Shown here piece by piece: positions 50,073 to 58,991 of a DNA stretch of 64,000 bases (position 1 is its first letter; every line of letters begins with the position of its first letter). The notes below the pieces were generated by a model. The model searched no databases, was not told the DNA's origin, and saw only the letters and a program-made list of their open reading frames with translations. Origin of the DNA: Streptomyces sp. R302 (GTDB lineage: Bacteria > Actinomycetota > Actinomycetes > Streptomycetales > Streptomycetaceae); assembly GCF_012927245.1 (NCBI RefSeq), contig NZ_JABBGE010000009.1, positions 62,001 to 126,000 on the forward strand. The letters run 5' to 3'. The translations under genes and the position numbers were made by a program.

Positions 50073-52238
50073 CTACGAGCAGCACCCCTCCGCCCCCGGC
50101 GGTTCCGTCAGTTCGAACCAGATCGTCTTGCCCTCGCCGCGCGGTGCGACGCCCCACGTCTCGGCCAGCATCTCCATCAGGACCAGGCCGCGGCCGCTGG
50201 ACGCCATCTCGCCCGGGTGCCGTTTGTGCGGCAGTTCGTCGCTGGCGTCGGAGACCTCGACCCGCAGCCGGCGGCCCTTGGCGCCGCAGGCGACCTCCGC
50301 GGTCAGCAGCGCGTCGCCGTCCGTGTGGACGAGGACGTTCGTGACCATCTCGGAGACCATCAGGACGGCCGAGTCCAGCTGGTCCTCGTCGGTCCAGTCG
50401 TGCAGCAGCTGCCGCACCTGCTCGCGGGCCTCCGCGATCCGTTCCGGCTCGGCCTGGGCGATCGTCATCAGGGTGCGGCGCGGGGTCTCCCGTACCGCCG
50501 TCGCCGGCCGGAGGGAGAGCAGCAGGACGGCGATGTCGTCCTCGCGCCGGTCCGCGAGCGGCCCGGTGGTGTGGTGGGAGCCGGGCCCGTGGACGGCCTC
50601 CACAAGGGTGTCGGCCAGCTCCTCCAGGTCGTCGCCCCGGTGCGCCTCCAGGAGCCGCCTGACCCGCTCCCAGCCGCTGTCGAGGTCGTGCCCGCCGGTC
50701 TCCAGGAGGCCGTCGGTGCAGATCATCAGGGTCTCGCCGGGGTCGAGGGTGAGGCGGGTGGTGGGGTAGTCGGTGTCGGCGTCGATGCCGAGCGGGAGCC
50801 CGCCGGCCGTCGGCCTCAGCAGAACCGTTCCGTCGACCATCCGGACCGCCGGGTCCGGGTGGCCCGCACGGGCGATGTCCACCGTCCCCGTCTCCAGGTC
50901 GACCTCCAGGTACAGGCAGGTCGCGAACCGCGGCCCGCCGCCCGGAGCCCCGGCCCCCGGCCCGCCGCCCGGCCTGCCGTCGCCGTCGTACCCGTCGTAC
51001 CCGTCGTTCACCCCGTACAGGAACCGCGACGCCCGCGACAGCACCGCGTCCGGCCGGTGCCCCTCGGAGGCGTACGCCCGCAGCGCGATCCGCAGCTGCC
51101 CCATCAGGGCCGCCGCCCGCACGTCGTGCCCCTGGACGTCCCCGATGACGAGCGCGATCCGGCCCGCGCCGCCGCCCGTACCGCCCTCCGTGCCGCCGGG
51201 CAGCCGGATCAGGTCGTACCAGTCGCCGCCGACCTGGAGACCGCCGCCGGTGGGCACGTACCGCGCCGCCACCTGGATCCCCGGGATCCCCGGCCCGAGC
51301 ACCGGCATCATCGTCCGCTGGAGACCGAGCGACAGCTCCCGCTCCGACTCCGCCACCCCGGCCCTGGCCAGCGCCTGCGCCAGCATCCGGGCCACCGTGG
51401 TCAGCACCGACCGCTCGTCCGGCGTGAACGTCGCCGGATGCTTGAAGGCCGCCATCCAGGCGCCCATGGTCCGCCCCGCCACGACCAGCGGCACGAACGC
51501 CCACGACTGCCGCTCGAAGGGCTCCGCCAGCGGCCACGTCGTCGGGAAGCGGCGCCGGTACTCCTCCGGGGACGGCAGGTAGATCGCCCGCCCGGTCCGC
51601 ACCACCTCCGCCGCCGGATAGTCCGTGTCGAGCGACATCGAGGTGAAGGGGCCCTCGTCGCCGTCCTGCTGCCCGTGGTGCCCGATCACCGTCAGCCGGT
51701 CGCCCGACATCCCGAAGACCGCGAGCCCGTCCGGCGAGAAGCCCGGCATCGACAACGAGGCCGCCACCCGCAGCACCTCGGCCGTGGACCGCGCCTCCGC
51801 CAGGGCCCGCCCCGCGTCGAGCAGGAAGGCCTCCCGCGACCGCCGCCAGTCCCCGGTGATCGGCGTGTGCGGCCCGGCCGTCCCCGGCTGCGGCTCCGCC
51901 ACCTCCTGGAGCGTCCCGACCAGCTGGTAGTCGCTTCCCTCGATCAGCGGCTTGGACCGGCTCCGTACGGTCCTGATCACCCGGCCCTGCTCGTCCATGA
52001 TCCGCAGCCGGGCCTCGGCGAGCGTCCCCTCGGCCACCGCGAGGCTGACGACGCCGTCGATCTCGTTCCAGTCCACCGGATGGAAGCGCGAGCGCACCGC
52101 CGCCTCGCTGAGCCGCACCGGCTCCGCGGGCAGTCCGAGCAGCCGGGCGGCCTCGGCGTCGAGCGAGACGATCCCGGAAGCGTTGTCCCAGCGCCACAGG
52201 CCCGTGGCGATCGCGGCCAGGACGTCCTCGGTGCGCAT
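50073..52238 (-). CDS. SpoIIE-type PP2C phosphatase with PAS, GAF and C-terminal HATPase (anti-sigma kinase-like) domains
   Basis: A 721-residue multidomain signalling protein: PAS-like residues ~10-115, GAF ~135-295 (AEVLRVAASLSMPGFSPDGL, FERQSWAFVPLVVAGRTMGAW), PP2C/SpoIIE ~300-580 and HATPase ~590-715. PP2C metal motifs are GGDWYDL (337-343), GDVQGHD (366-372), CTDGLLE (507-513) and DDIAVLLL. The ATPase domain has the N box SEMVTNVLVH and GRGLVLM, like RsbW/SpoIIAB anti-sigma kinases. Such proteins can both phosphorylate and dephosphorylate anti-sigma antagonists. ATG 52238 follows TAAAGT at 6 bases, again leaderless-looking. It is divergent from aspS. Confidence 0.92.
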   Translation of the reverse strand: MRTEDVLAAIATGLWRWDNASGIVSLDAEAARLLGLPAEPVRLSEAAVRSRFHPVDWNEIDGVVSLAVAEGTLAEARLRIMDEQGRVIRTVRSRSKPLIEGSDYQLVGTLQEVAEPQPGTAGPHTPITGDWRRSREAFLLDAGRALAEARSTAEVLRVAASLSMPGFSPDGLAVFGMSGDRLTVIGHHGQQDGDEGPFTSMSLDTDYPAAEVVRTGRAIYLPSPEEYRRRFPTTWPLAEPFERQSWAFVPLVVAGRTMGAWMAAFKHPATFTPDERSVLTTVARMLAQALARAGVAESERELSLGLQRTMMPVLGPGIPGIQVAARYVPTGGGLQVGGDWYDLIRLPGGTEGGTGGGAGRIALVIGDVQGHDVRAAALMGQLRIALRAYASEGHRPDAVLSRASRFLYGVNDGYDGYDGDGRPGGGPGAGAPGGGPRFATCLYLEVDLETGTVDIARAGHPDPAVRMVDGTVLLRPTAGGLPLGIDADTDYPTTRLTLDPGETLMICTDGLLETGGHDLDSGWERVRRLLEAHRGDDLEELADTLVEAVHGPGSHHTTGPLADRREDDIAVLLLSLRPATAVRETPRRTLMTIAQAEPERIAEAREQVRQLLHDWTDEDQLDSAVLMVSEMVTNVLVHTDGDALLTAEVACGAKGRRLRVEVSDASDELPHKRHPGEMASSGRGLVLMEMLAETWGVAPRGEGKTIWFELTEPPGAEGCCS

Positions 52239-52340
52239 TGCCCCACTTTATGAATATCGGACCGCGTGTCGCCACCGTGCCCCCGCCGGGCACGGCCGAC
52301 GGTAATCGAATCGCGATCTTGGGGTGGCCGGTAGTCTGAG

Positions 52341-52362
52341 GGGGCTTGACTGGTCAAGCCCC
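52341..52362. promoter_or_regulatory. 22-bp palindrome at the aspS promoter/leader
   Basis: GGGGCTTGAC (52341-52350) and GTCAAGCCCC (52353-52362) are perfectly complementary around TG. A likely -10, TAGTCT (52332-52337), ends 3 bases before it, so transcription would start inside it, making it either a 5'-terminal mRNA hairpin or a repressor operator. Confidence 0.7.
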
Positions 52363-52395
52363 ACACCACCGATCCCGAAGACTGGATGAACGACG

Positions 52396-54213
52396 ATGCA
52401 TCGGTACAGGTCCCACACCTGCGGCGAGCTCCGCGCCTCTGACGTCGGCACCGACGTCCGGCTGAGCGGCTGGCTGCACAATCGGCGCGACCTGGGCGGC
52501 ATCCTCTTCATCGATCTGCGCGACCACTACGGCATCACGCAGCTCGTCGCCCGCCCCGGCACCCCCGCCTACGAGACCCTCGACAAGCTGACGAAGGAGT
52601 CCGTCGTCCGCGTCGACGGCAAGGTCGTCTCGCGCGGCGCGGAGAACGTCAACGCCGAGCTGCCCACCGGCGAGGTCGAGGTCGAGGTCGGCGAGGTCGA
52701 GATCCTCGGCGCCGCCCAGCAGATCCCCTTCACCATCAACGCCGACGACGGCGTCAACGAGGAGCGGCGCCTGGAGTACCGCTTCCTCGACCTGCGCCGC
52801 GAGCGCATGCACCGCAACATCATGCTGCGCTCCGCCGTCATCGCCGCCATCCGCTCCAAGATGGTGGCCCTCGGCTTCAACGAGATGGCGACCCCGATCC
52901 TCACCGCGACCTCCCCCGAGGGCGCCCGCGACTTCGTCGTCCCGTCCCGTCTCAACCCGGGCAAGTTCTACGCGCTCCCGCAGGCCCCGCAGCAGTTCAA
53001 GCAGCTGTTCATGATCTCGGGCTTCGACCGCTACTTCCAGATCGCGCCCTGCTTCCGCGACGAGGACGCCCGCGCCGACCGCTCGCCCGGCGAGTTCTAC
53101 CAGCTCGACGTCGAGATGAGCTTCGTCGAGCAGGAGGACGTCTTCCAGCCGATCGAGAAGCTCATGACGGAGCTCTTCGAGGAGTTCGGCGGCGGCCGCC
53201 ACGTCACCTCGCCCTTCCCGCGGATCCCGTTCCGCGAGTCGATGCTGAAGTACGGCAACGACAAGCCCGACCTGCGCACCTCGCTCGAACTCGTCGACAT
53301 CTCCGACGTCTTCGAGGCGTCCGAGTTCAAGGCCTTCGCCGGCAAGCACGTCCGCGCCCTGGCCGTCCCGGACACCGGCGACCAGCCCCGCAAGTTCTTC
53401 GACCAGCTCGGCGACTTCGCGGTCTCCCTCGGCGCGAAGGGCCTGGCCTGGGTCCGCGTCGGCGAGGGCAACGCCCTCACCGGCCCGATCGCCAAGTTCC
53501 TCACCGAGGAGAACGTCAAGGTCCTCACCGAGCGCCTCGGCCTCGTCCCCGGCCACGCGATCTTCTTCGGCGCCGGCGACTTCGACGAGGTCTCCAAGAT
53601 CATGGGCCCGGTCCGGGTCGAGGCCGCCAAGCGCGCCGGCCAGTTCGAGGAGAACGTCTTCCGCTTCGCGTGGATCGTCGACTTCCCGATGTACGAGAAG
53701 GACGAGGAGACCGGCAAGATCGACTTCTCGCACAACCCCTTCTCCATGCCCCAGGGCGGCCTGGAGGCCCTGGAGACGAAGGACCCGCTGGACATCCTCG
53801 GCTGGCAGTACGACATCGTCTGCAACGGCATCGAGCTCTCCTCCGGCGCCATCCGGAACCACGAGCCCGACATCATGTTCAAGGCCTTCGAGATCGCCGG
53901 CTACAGCCGCGAGACCGTCGAGACCGAGTTCGCCGGCATGCTCCGCGCCTTCCAGTACGGCGCCCCGCCGCACGGCGGCATCGCCCCCGGCGTCGACCGC
54001 ATCGTGATGCTCCTCGCCGACGAGCCCAACATCCGCGAGACCATCGCCTTCCCGCTCAACGGCAACGCCCAGGACCTCATGATGGGCGCCCCCACCGAGC
54101 TCGACGAGACCCGCCTGCGCGAACTGAACATCCAGCTCCGCAAGCCGGTCGAGAAGAAGGTCACGGAGGACCGCCCGATCACGGAGTCGGTCCACCCGGA
54201 CGCGGCCCGCTAG
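52396..54213 (+). CDS. aspS: Aspartyl-tRNA synthetase
   Basis: A 605-residue class II aminoacyl-tRNA synthetase of the bacterial type. The N-terminal anticodon-binding OB fold (VGTDVRLSGWLHNRRDLGGILFIDLRDHYGITQLV), motif 2 FDRYFQIAPCFRDEDARADR, the large GAD insertion (residues ~290-420) and motif 3 GIAPGVDRIVMLLA are all visible. It charges tRNA(Asp); whether it also charges tRNA(Asn) depends on unseen Asn-system genes. ATG 52396 has no strong ribosome-binding site close by (GGATGAACG precedes it). It has a ~50-base leader with a strong hairpin. Confidence 0.96.
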   Translation: MHRYRSHTCGELRASDVGTDVRLSGWLHNRRDLGGILFIDLRDHYGITQLVARPGTPAYETLDKLTKESVVRVDGKVVSRGAENVNAELPTGEVEVEVGEVEILGAAQQIPFTINADDGVNEERRLEYRFLDLRRERMHRNIMLRSAVIAAIRSKMVALGFNEMATPILTATSPEGARDFVVPSRLNPGKFYALPQAPQQFKQLFMISGFDRYFQIAPCFRDEDARADRSPGEFYQLDVEMSFVEQEDVFQPIEKLMTELFEEFGGGRHVTSPFPRIPFRESMLKYGNDKPDLRTSLELVDISDVFEASEFKAFAGKHVRALAVPDTGDQPRKFFDQLGDFAVSLGAKGLAWVRVGEGNALTGPIAKFLTEENVKVLTERLGLVPGHAIFFGAGDFDEVSKIMGPVRVEAAKRAGQFEENVFRFAWIVDFPMYEKDEETGKIDFSHNPFSMPQGGLEALETKDPLDILGWQYDIVCNGIELSSGAIRNHEPDIMFKAFEIAGYSRETVETEFAGMLRAFQYGAPPHGGIAPGVDRIVMLLADEPNIRETIAFPLNGNAQDLMMGAPTELDETRLRELNIQLRKPVEKKVTEDRPITESVHPDAAR

Positions 54214-54228
54214 GCCTGACGGCCGGTC

Positions 54229-54269
54229 GAAGGGCCCGGGACCCGCTGCTCGCGGATCCCGGGCCCTTC
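54229..54269. terminator. Intrinsic terminator between aspS and the convergent GNAT gene
   Basis: GAAGGGCCCGGGA (54229-54241) pairs perfectly with TCCCGGGCCCTTC (54257-54269) around a 15-base loop. Confidence 0.87.
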
Positions 54270-54274
54270 GCCGT

Positions 54275-54796
54275 CTACGCGGCGGCCGACTCCCACCGCA
54301 CCTCACCGCCGTGGATCTCCCCGGTCGGTACGAGCCCGGCGGCGCGGGCGACGGCGGCGGAGGCGGCGTGGTCGGGATGGACGTGGGCGACGACGGTACG
54401 GCCCCGGTCCCGCAGCCACGAGACGAGCGCCCGGGCGGCCTCGGAGGCGTACCCCCGCCCCTGCCAGGCGGTCCCGACGACCCAGGCGACCTCGGCGACA
54501 CCGCCGGCGACACCGCCGGTGACGGTCGCCTGCACGGTCCCGACGAGCCGCCCGCCGTCCCGCTCCCGCACCACCCAGTTGCACCACGTGGTCCCGGGCT
54601 CGGGCGCCCCGGCGCCCCACCGCACGTATCGCGCCCGCAACTCCTCCAGGCTCTCCGGCGCACCCCCGATGAACCGGTGCAGCGCCGGATCCCCGAGCAC
54701 CCCGGCCATCTCCTCGGCATGCCCGACCTCCAACGGAACGAGCTCCAGCCGCTCCCCGGCCCGGATCACCTCGACGACGACGCCGTCTCCCCGCAC
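54275..54796 (-). CDS. GNAT family N-acetyltransferase
   Basis: A 173-residue acetyltransferase. The typical RimJ/RimL-like sequence is LELVPLEVGHAEEMAGVLGDPALHRFIGG at the N-terminus, and the acetyl-CoA pyrophosphate loop is EVAWVVGTAWQGRGYASEAARALVSWL (R/QxxGxG/A type). The acceptor is unknown, probably a small amine or a protein N-terminus. GTG 54796 is preferred because AGGGGAG lies 8 bases upstream; the open frame continues further without conserved sequence. Confidence 0.85.
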   Translation of the reverse strand: MRGDGVVVEVIRAGERLELVPLEVGHAEEMAGVLGDPALHRFIGGAPESLEELRARYVRWGAGAPEPGTTWCNWVVRERDGGRLVGTVQATVTGGVAGGVAEVAWVVGTAWQGRGYASEAARALVSWLRDRGRTVVAHVHPDHAASAAVARAAGLVPTGEIHGGEVRWESAAA

Positions 54797-54845
54797 CCTC
54801 TCGACTCCCCTCGCCGAAGACGTGGACGCTCCCGCGGCCGTCGTC

Positions 54846-56231
54846 CTAGCCGCTCGCTCCCGCGAGCCAGGCCGAGATCTTCTCACCGAGCTTCTCGGGT
54901 GCTTCGGTGTGCCCCGGGTACGCGTACTCCAGACGGTCGGCGTCGGGAAACCTCTTGCCCCAGGCGTTCGCCGCGCTCGGCGGGGTGACCGGATCCCGCG
55001 TGTTTGCCAGCAGCAGCATTCTCGGCGCGTCCGCCGCCTTCGGAAGGGTCCATGCGGAGCGTGCGTCGCTCGGCATCACGGAACACGCGTAGTGCATGCG
55101 TGACAGTGCCGCCCCGAGCGGGTTCCTCTCCGGCGAACCCGCTCCCGCGCCCCATCCGTTGTACGCCGGACACAGATTGGCGAGGTACCCGGCGAAGTCC
55201 GGCAGGACCTGGCCGTCGCCGTGACGTCGGGTGAACGCGTGACTTCCGGACTTCACGACTTCCTGGTCGGTCGCACTGAGCTCCGGCCAGTCGGTCAAGA
55301 TGTCACGGAGAGGCTTCTTGTTGCTCCCCATGTCGGTGGAGAGCGAGAAGAGGGCGGTCATCCGCTCGTACTCCTCGACGCCGCCCGCGAGGCCGGCCGG
55401 AGTCGCCGTGTCGCTGCCCATCTCCCGTAGCGTTCGGTGCAGTTCCTTCTCGCAGTCCGCGGGTGCGTCGCCGCTCGTGCACCCCATGACGTCCTGCAGG
55501 CCCGCTTCCAGTGCGAGGCTTCGCTCGACCATGAGCGTGGTGGCGTGCGTGTCCGGCGGTGGGGCGGGTGCGTCCATGACGGCCCAGCCGCCGGTGCGCT
55601 TCAGCTCCGGCATCACGGCACTTGCCCGGACCGCGCCGAACGACCGCGCGTAGACGCCGGAGATCCTTCCCTCTTTCTCGCTCAGCTCCTTGAAGGACTC
55701 TTCGTACTCCGCGCGATCGAGTCGGTACAGGTCGACATCGCAGGAGTTCCTGAACCGGTCAGGCCATTCCACGACCTGCTGGTCGGAGAGCTCACCGCCC
55801 TCGGAGACGCTCGCCAAGGACCTGAGGCAATCCGGGCCGACCTCGTGTACGGACCAGGGTTCGACGAGCATGGCGACCGTCTGGTTCTTCAGCCAGGAAG
55901 GCAGCAGCGAGCGTGTGAGTCCTGCGTCGAGGGGTCTCAGACCAGGGCCCCCAGGATCCAGGAAGACCAGTCCGTCCCGCTCTTCTTCCACCTCCTGGGG
56001 AGGCGCGTAGACGACCGCCCATATCCCGGTGGAGAGGAGGTGGCAGCGAACGGCCCCTCCCCCGCATGCCTGAGGTTTCGACGGTTCCGAAGGTGTCGAC
56101 TGTCCGGCGGCGGCCTGACGCCCATGGGGCTGGTACAGGAAGAAGCCCGTGACGACGACGGCGGCCAGGGCCACCACGCCGGCGAACCAGCGGGCGGCTC
56201 GGGAGAATTCGAGAGAGCGCACGTCTAGCAC
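54846..56231 (-). CDS. Membrane-anchored/secreted alpha/beta hydrolase (TAP-like)
   Basis: A 461-residue exported hydrolase. A single N-terminal helix (residues ~12-34, ARWFAGVVALAAVVVTGFFLY) acts as signal anchor. The alpha/beta-hydrolase motifs are the oxyanion LVFLDPGGPGLRPLD, a nucleophile elbow YARSFGAV (Ser near 197; the first Gly is replaced by Ala), the acid ANTRDPVTPPSAAN and the base YPGHTEAP. The triad is therefore intact, and the C-terminal part resembles TAP-like tripeptidyl aminopeptidases. Cysteines (CGGGAVRC, NSCDV, CTSGDAPADC) suggest disulfides. GTG 56231 overlaps the upstream gene's stop. The region is lower in GC than its surroundings. Confidence 0.75.
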   Translation of the reverse strand: MLDVRSLEFSRAARWFAGVVALAAVVVTGFFLYQPHGRQAAAGQSTPSEPSKPQACGGGAVRCHLLSTGIWAVVYAPPQEVEEERDGLVFLDPGGPGLRPLDAGLTRSLLPSWLKNQTVAMLVEPWSVHEVGPDCLRSLASVSEGGELSDQQVVEWPDRFRNSCDVDLYRLDRAEYEESFKELSEKEGRISGVYARSFGAVRASAVMPELKRTGGWAVMDAPAPPPDTHATTLMVERSLALEAGLQDVMGCTSGDAPADCEKELHRTLREMGSDTATPAGLAGGVEEYERMTALFSLSTDMGSNKKPLRDILTDWPELSATDQEVVKSGSHAFTRRHGDGQVLPDFAGYLANLCPAYNGWGAGAGSPERNPLGAALSRMHYACSVMPSDARSAWTLPKAADAPRMLLLANTRDPVTPPSAANAWGKRFPDADRLEYAYPGHTEAPEKLGEKISAWLAGASG

Positions 56232-56677
56232 GTCGCACTCGCGTCGTAACTACTGCAGCCGCGCTGGAAGTCGTGCATCGAACCTGCGGTGCCCTGCTTC
56301 ACCTTGAAGGAGTGTGTGGCGGCGGCCTGATACCAGTCGTAGGTGCCGTTGCCGTCCTCTGAAAGCTTGTTCCGCTTCCAGGTGGAATGGCCTTCGCCCA
56401 TTCCCGGACCGGTGTACTCCGCGAGACTCGCATCCGGGTCGCTGGTCCGGGATTCCAGCGTGACGGCGCCGCCGGAGACCTCCACCTCGAGATGATCGAT
56501 GCTCATACCCTTCGGGAGTATCGCTTCGATATCTCCATCAAGAAGCTGGATCACCTCGACCTCTTCGGTGCGATAGGTGTTTCCGCGCTCGGCGTCCTGG
56601 CCTCGGTCATGAGTGATCGCCCCGCTTGCATCCGGGGAGGCTACCCGGGCCCGAGCGAGCCCAACAAGATCGCTCAT
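56225..56677 (-). CDS. Uncharacterised small protein coupled to the hydrolase
   Basis: A 150-residue protein, no signal or membrane helix, not recognised. It has beta-rich stretches (VEVIQLLDGDIEAILPKGMSIDHLEVEVSGGAVTLESR) and two cysteines near the C-terminus (QRGCSSYDASATC). Its stop overlaps the hydrolase start and its ATG overlaps the stop of a short upstream frame (56674-56922), as in a coupled operon. The lower GC and atypical codon use suggest horizontal origin or decay; it could also be a remnant of a longer gene. Confidence 0.5.
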   Translation of the reverse strand: MSDLVGLARARVASPDASGAITHDRGQDAERGNTYRTEEVEVIQLLDGDIEAILPKGMSIDHLEVEVSGGAVTLESRTSDPDASLAEYTGPGMGEGHSTWKRNKLSEDGNGTYDWYQAAATHSFKVKQGTAGSMHDFQRGCSSYDASATC

Positions 56678-56922
56678 TCCATCGTGATCGGAACGTCATC
56701 CTTTTGGTGTTGCTCCGGTTTCACCCGTTTCGGGATTTCCGTGACGGAGTAATCGACGCCCGCAATGGGCGGCCTCATTTGTGAGTCCCGCATGGGGCTG
56801 CCTGTTTCAAGTCTCCGGTGGAAGAGGGCTGTTGGCGATCTACCGATCCAGGCCGAGTGTTTCGCCGCACGGCGAGGAGAATCCCCCAAGCAGTGGCGCG
56901 GCACAGCAACGCGATACGACAA
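56674..56922 (-). CDS. Short uncertain frame at the start of the hydrolase cluster
   Basis: An open frame of 82 codons whose last part (from an internal ATG near 56790, MRPPIAGVDYSVTEIPKRVKPEQHQKDDVPITME) overlaps the next gene by ATGA. No family is recognised. It may be a small peptide gene or the 5' part of a frameshifted gene. The rest of the 56678-56996 stretch, with visibly lower GC, shows no other gene, RNA or clear promoter. Confidence 0.25.
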   Translation of the reverse strand: MSYRVAVPRHCLGDSPRRAAKHSAWIGRSPTALFHRRLETGSPMRDSQMRPPIAGVDYSVTEIPKRVKPEQHQKDDVPITME

Positions 56923-56996
56923 GACGGCCGAGTGCCCTCAGGCAGCCGTCACCCTCGCCTCACTCCTCATGTGGGTGTGATCTCTGACGCCGGTCC

Positions 56997-57914
56997 CTAG
57001 CCGACCAGGCGCCGGCGCCAGTCCAAGGGAGTGACGGTGATGGCCCGGCCGGGGTCACGATCCCACTCGGCGGCGAGACCGGCTGCTTCGAGGGCAGCCG
57101 TGACCTCGTGGCCGATGGCCGCCGTGGTCTCGGACGAGTCGTCGAAGCCGCCGTAGAGGAGCGTCAGTCCGTGTCCCGCAGCGGCGGAGTCCGTGCACTG
57201 AGTGTGAAAGTAGACGAAGCCGCGGGCGTCGGGCCCGCCTTCGCCGCCGATCTCGGATTGGCCGCAGCTACGGCAGCAGGTGAAGTTCTCGCGGGCGGTG
57301 ATACCGGCCTCCTGCAGGGCGGTGAACGCGCGGGTGAGCCGCTCGGGGTCGGTCTCACCCTGCCATTCGGCCTGCTCCGCGACCCGCTCCAGCCACAACC
57401 GGTCGGCCAGCGCCTTCGCCTGCTCGCGCGAGACGGGCCTGCGGTCCTTGGTGACCAGGTACTCCTCGGCAAGCTCGGCCAGTTCGGCGCGGGAAGCGTA
57501 ACCGCCGACCAGCACCTCGCGGACGCGCTTCTCCAGCTCCGCGCGCTCGCCTTCGTCGAGGTCGAGCGGCGGCACCTCACGGGCGGGACCCATGTCCAGC
57601 GGCGACCAGGCCGGACCGCCGTCCCACCCGGCCTCCTGGCGGGCCCAGCCGGTCATCGCCGCGATCACGACCTCGGGCGCGTCGACCATCGCCTGGAAGT
57701 GCCGGTCGGCGGCACCGTCGCGGTACTCCAGCGTGTAGTCGCCACCGGCCTTGTGCCAGACCTGGGCGAAGACGTCAGGCAGGTCGGGTATCCGCTGGAC
57801 CACCAGGAACAGGTCACCGTCACCCCCGATTCGCCGGACCAGACCAGCCAGCTCCTCAGCGGACACACGCACGTGCCGCTCCCCGTTCTCCGTCTTCACC
57901 ACGATCTCGAGCAT
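56997..57914 (-). CDS. DUF6891-like protein
   Basis: A 305-residue cytoplasmic protein. The C-terminal half contains ITARENFTCCRSCGQSEIGGEGG (a CCxxC cluster, possibly metal-binding), GFVYFHTQCTDSAAAGHGLTLLYGG and the terminal RAITVTPLDWRRRLVG, matching a Streptomyces family recalled as DUF6891. The N-terminal part (LEIVVKTENGERHVRVSAEELAGLVRRIGGDGDLFLVVQRI) is a separate small domain. Function unknown. ATG 57914 follows CAGAGT by 6 bases with no ribosome-binding site. Confidence 0.65.
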   Translation of the reverse strand: MLEIVVKTENGERHVRVSAEELAGLVRRIGGDGDLFLVVQRIPDLPDVFAQVWHKAGGDYTLEYRDGAADRHFQAMVDAPEVVIAAMTGWARQEAGWDGGPAWSPLDMGPAREVPPLDLDEGERAELEKRVREVLVGGYASRAELAELAEEYLVTKDRRPVSREQAKALADRLWLERVAEQAEWQGETDPERLTRAFTALQEAGITARENFTCCRSCGQSEIGGEGGPDARGFVYFHTQCTDSAAAGHGLTLLYGGFDDSSETTAAIGHEVTAALEAAGLAAEWDRDPGRAITVTPLDWRRRLVG

Positions 57915-57989
57915 GCGCAGACTCTGGCACACCCCTCTGACTGCGGACCTCCCCGGACCGGCGACACCACTGCTGCCGCTCCAGCTCGA

Positions 57990-58991
57990 TCAGGCCCGTT
58001 GCTTGTGGTCGATGGCCGAGCTTTGACGACGGTTCCCAGGGGTGTAGACGGACGGGACGGTGTCCCGGCTCCCGCAGGTCGGGCAGGGGGTCGCGGGCTG
58101 GGATCTGAAGCAGGTGTCGCAGGTTTCGCAGTACATGAGGGGTGCGGGGGGAGGGGGTGGGGCGGCGGGTGTGGAGACGGATCCCAGCTGGGGTGCCGGG
58201 GGGAGGTGGGCGGTCAGGCGGTGGGCCAGGAGGGCGGCGGGCCGGCGGAGGGGTTCCTTGGGGAGGTCGTACGTCAGGGCGTGGTGGACGACCTCCGGTG
58301 AGGTCCCGCGTTCCAGCCAGGCCGCCACGCCAGGGGTGAGGTGTTGGGCGTCGGCCTCGGAGACGTACAGGCGGGGGTCGGTCCTCTGGAGGCCGAGGAG
58401 GACGCGGAGGGCGGAGTCGAGGAGCTCCTTGGCGGGGAAGCCGGGGCGGGGGACGGGTGGGAGGGGGCGGGGGCCCGGCTTGGGCCTCGGGGCCGGTTCT
58501 GGTTGCGGTTCCGGCTTCGAGACGGGGTTCGGTGCCCCGCTCCGGTTCTCGTTCCGGTCCGGGGCGGTGGGGGGCCTCTGGGGCTTGGGGCGGGGGCGGG
58601 TGGGGGTGCTGCTGCCGGGGTTGTGGCAGATGACCGTCTGGGTGATCAGGCGGCCCTTCGCGGTGCGGATCACCGTGCGGCGCAGGTAGCCGTGCCTCTC
58701 CAGGGCGTGGAGGGCGTCCGCGACCTTCTGCCGGCTGAAGCCGAGGCGGTCGGCGAGGCACCTGATGGTCACGGAGGTGCCCTCGGCGACGGACATCATG
58801 TGGCAGCCGACCGCGATCGCCACGCCGCCGATGTCCGGGTGCTGGAGGAGGCGGTTGCCGATGACGGTGAAGTCGCGGGTGTGGCGGGTGGTCTCGTGGA
58901 CCACTCCGCGAGAAGTACCCCGGGAAGAGTGGTTCTTGGCGTGGGGGCGAGACGCGGCGGACTGCCGCCGACTACGGTGGTGGGTATCCAT
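57990..58991 (-). CDS. Helix-turn-helix protein with zinc-ribbon-like C-terminus
   Basis: A 333-residue protein. The conserved N-terminal winged helix (TRHTRDFTVIGNRLLQHPDI, VTIRCLADRLGFSRQKVADALHALERHGYLRRTVIRTAKGRLITQT) is widespread in Streptomyces, where many copies are of unknown target. A Pro-rich linker leads to a helical part (ELLDSALRVLLGLQRTDPRLYVSEADAQHLTPGVAAWLERG) and a C-terminal CETCDTCFRSQPATPCPTCG zinc-ribbon-like pair of CxxC motifs. ATG 58991 is chosen because the next GTG is inside the conserved block. The gene has a long upstream region with dyads. Confidence 0.72.
   Translation of the reverse strand: MDTHHRSRRQSAASRPHAKNHSSRGTSRGVVHETTRHTRDFTVIGNRLLQHPDIGGVAIAVGCHMMSVAEGTSVTIRCLADRLGFSRQKVADALHALERHGYLRRTVIRTAKGRLITQTVICHNPGSSTPTRPRPKPQRPPTAPDRNENRSGAPNPVSKPEPQPEPAPRPKPGPRPLPPVPRPGFPAKELLDSALRVLLGLQRTDPRLYVSEADAQHLTPGVAAWLERGTSPEVVHHALTYDLPKEPLRRPAALLAHRLTAHLPPAPQLGSVSTPAAPPPPPAPLMYCETCDTCFRSQPATPCPTCGSRDTVPSVYTPGNRRQSSAIDHKQRA

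Noticed and set aside
52341..52395. T-box leader for aspS
   Set aside because: The leader is only about 50 bases and lacks the T-box sequence and antiterminator; only the palindrome is present.
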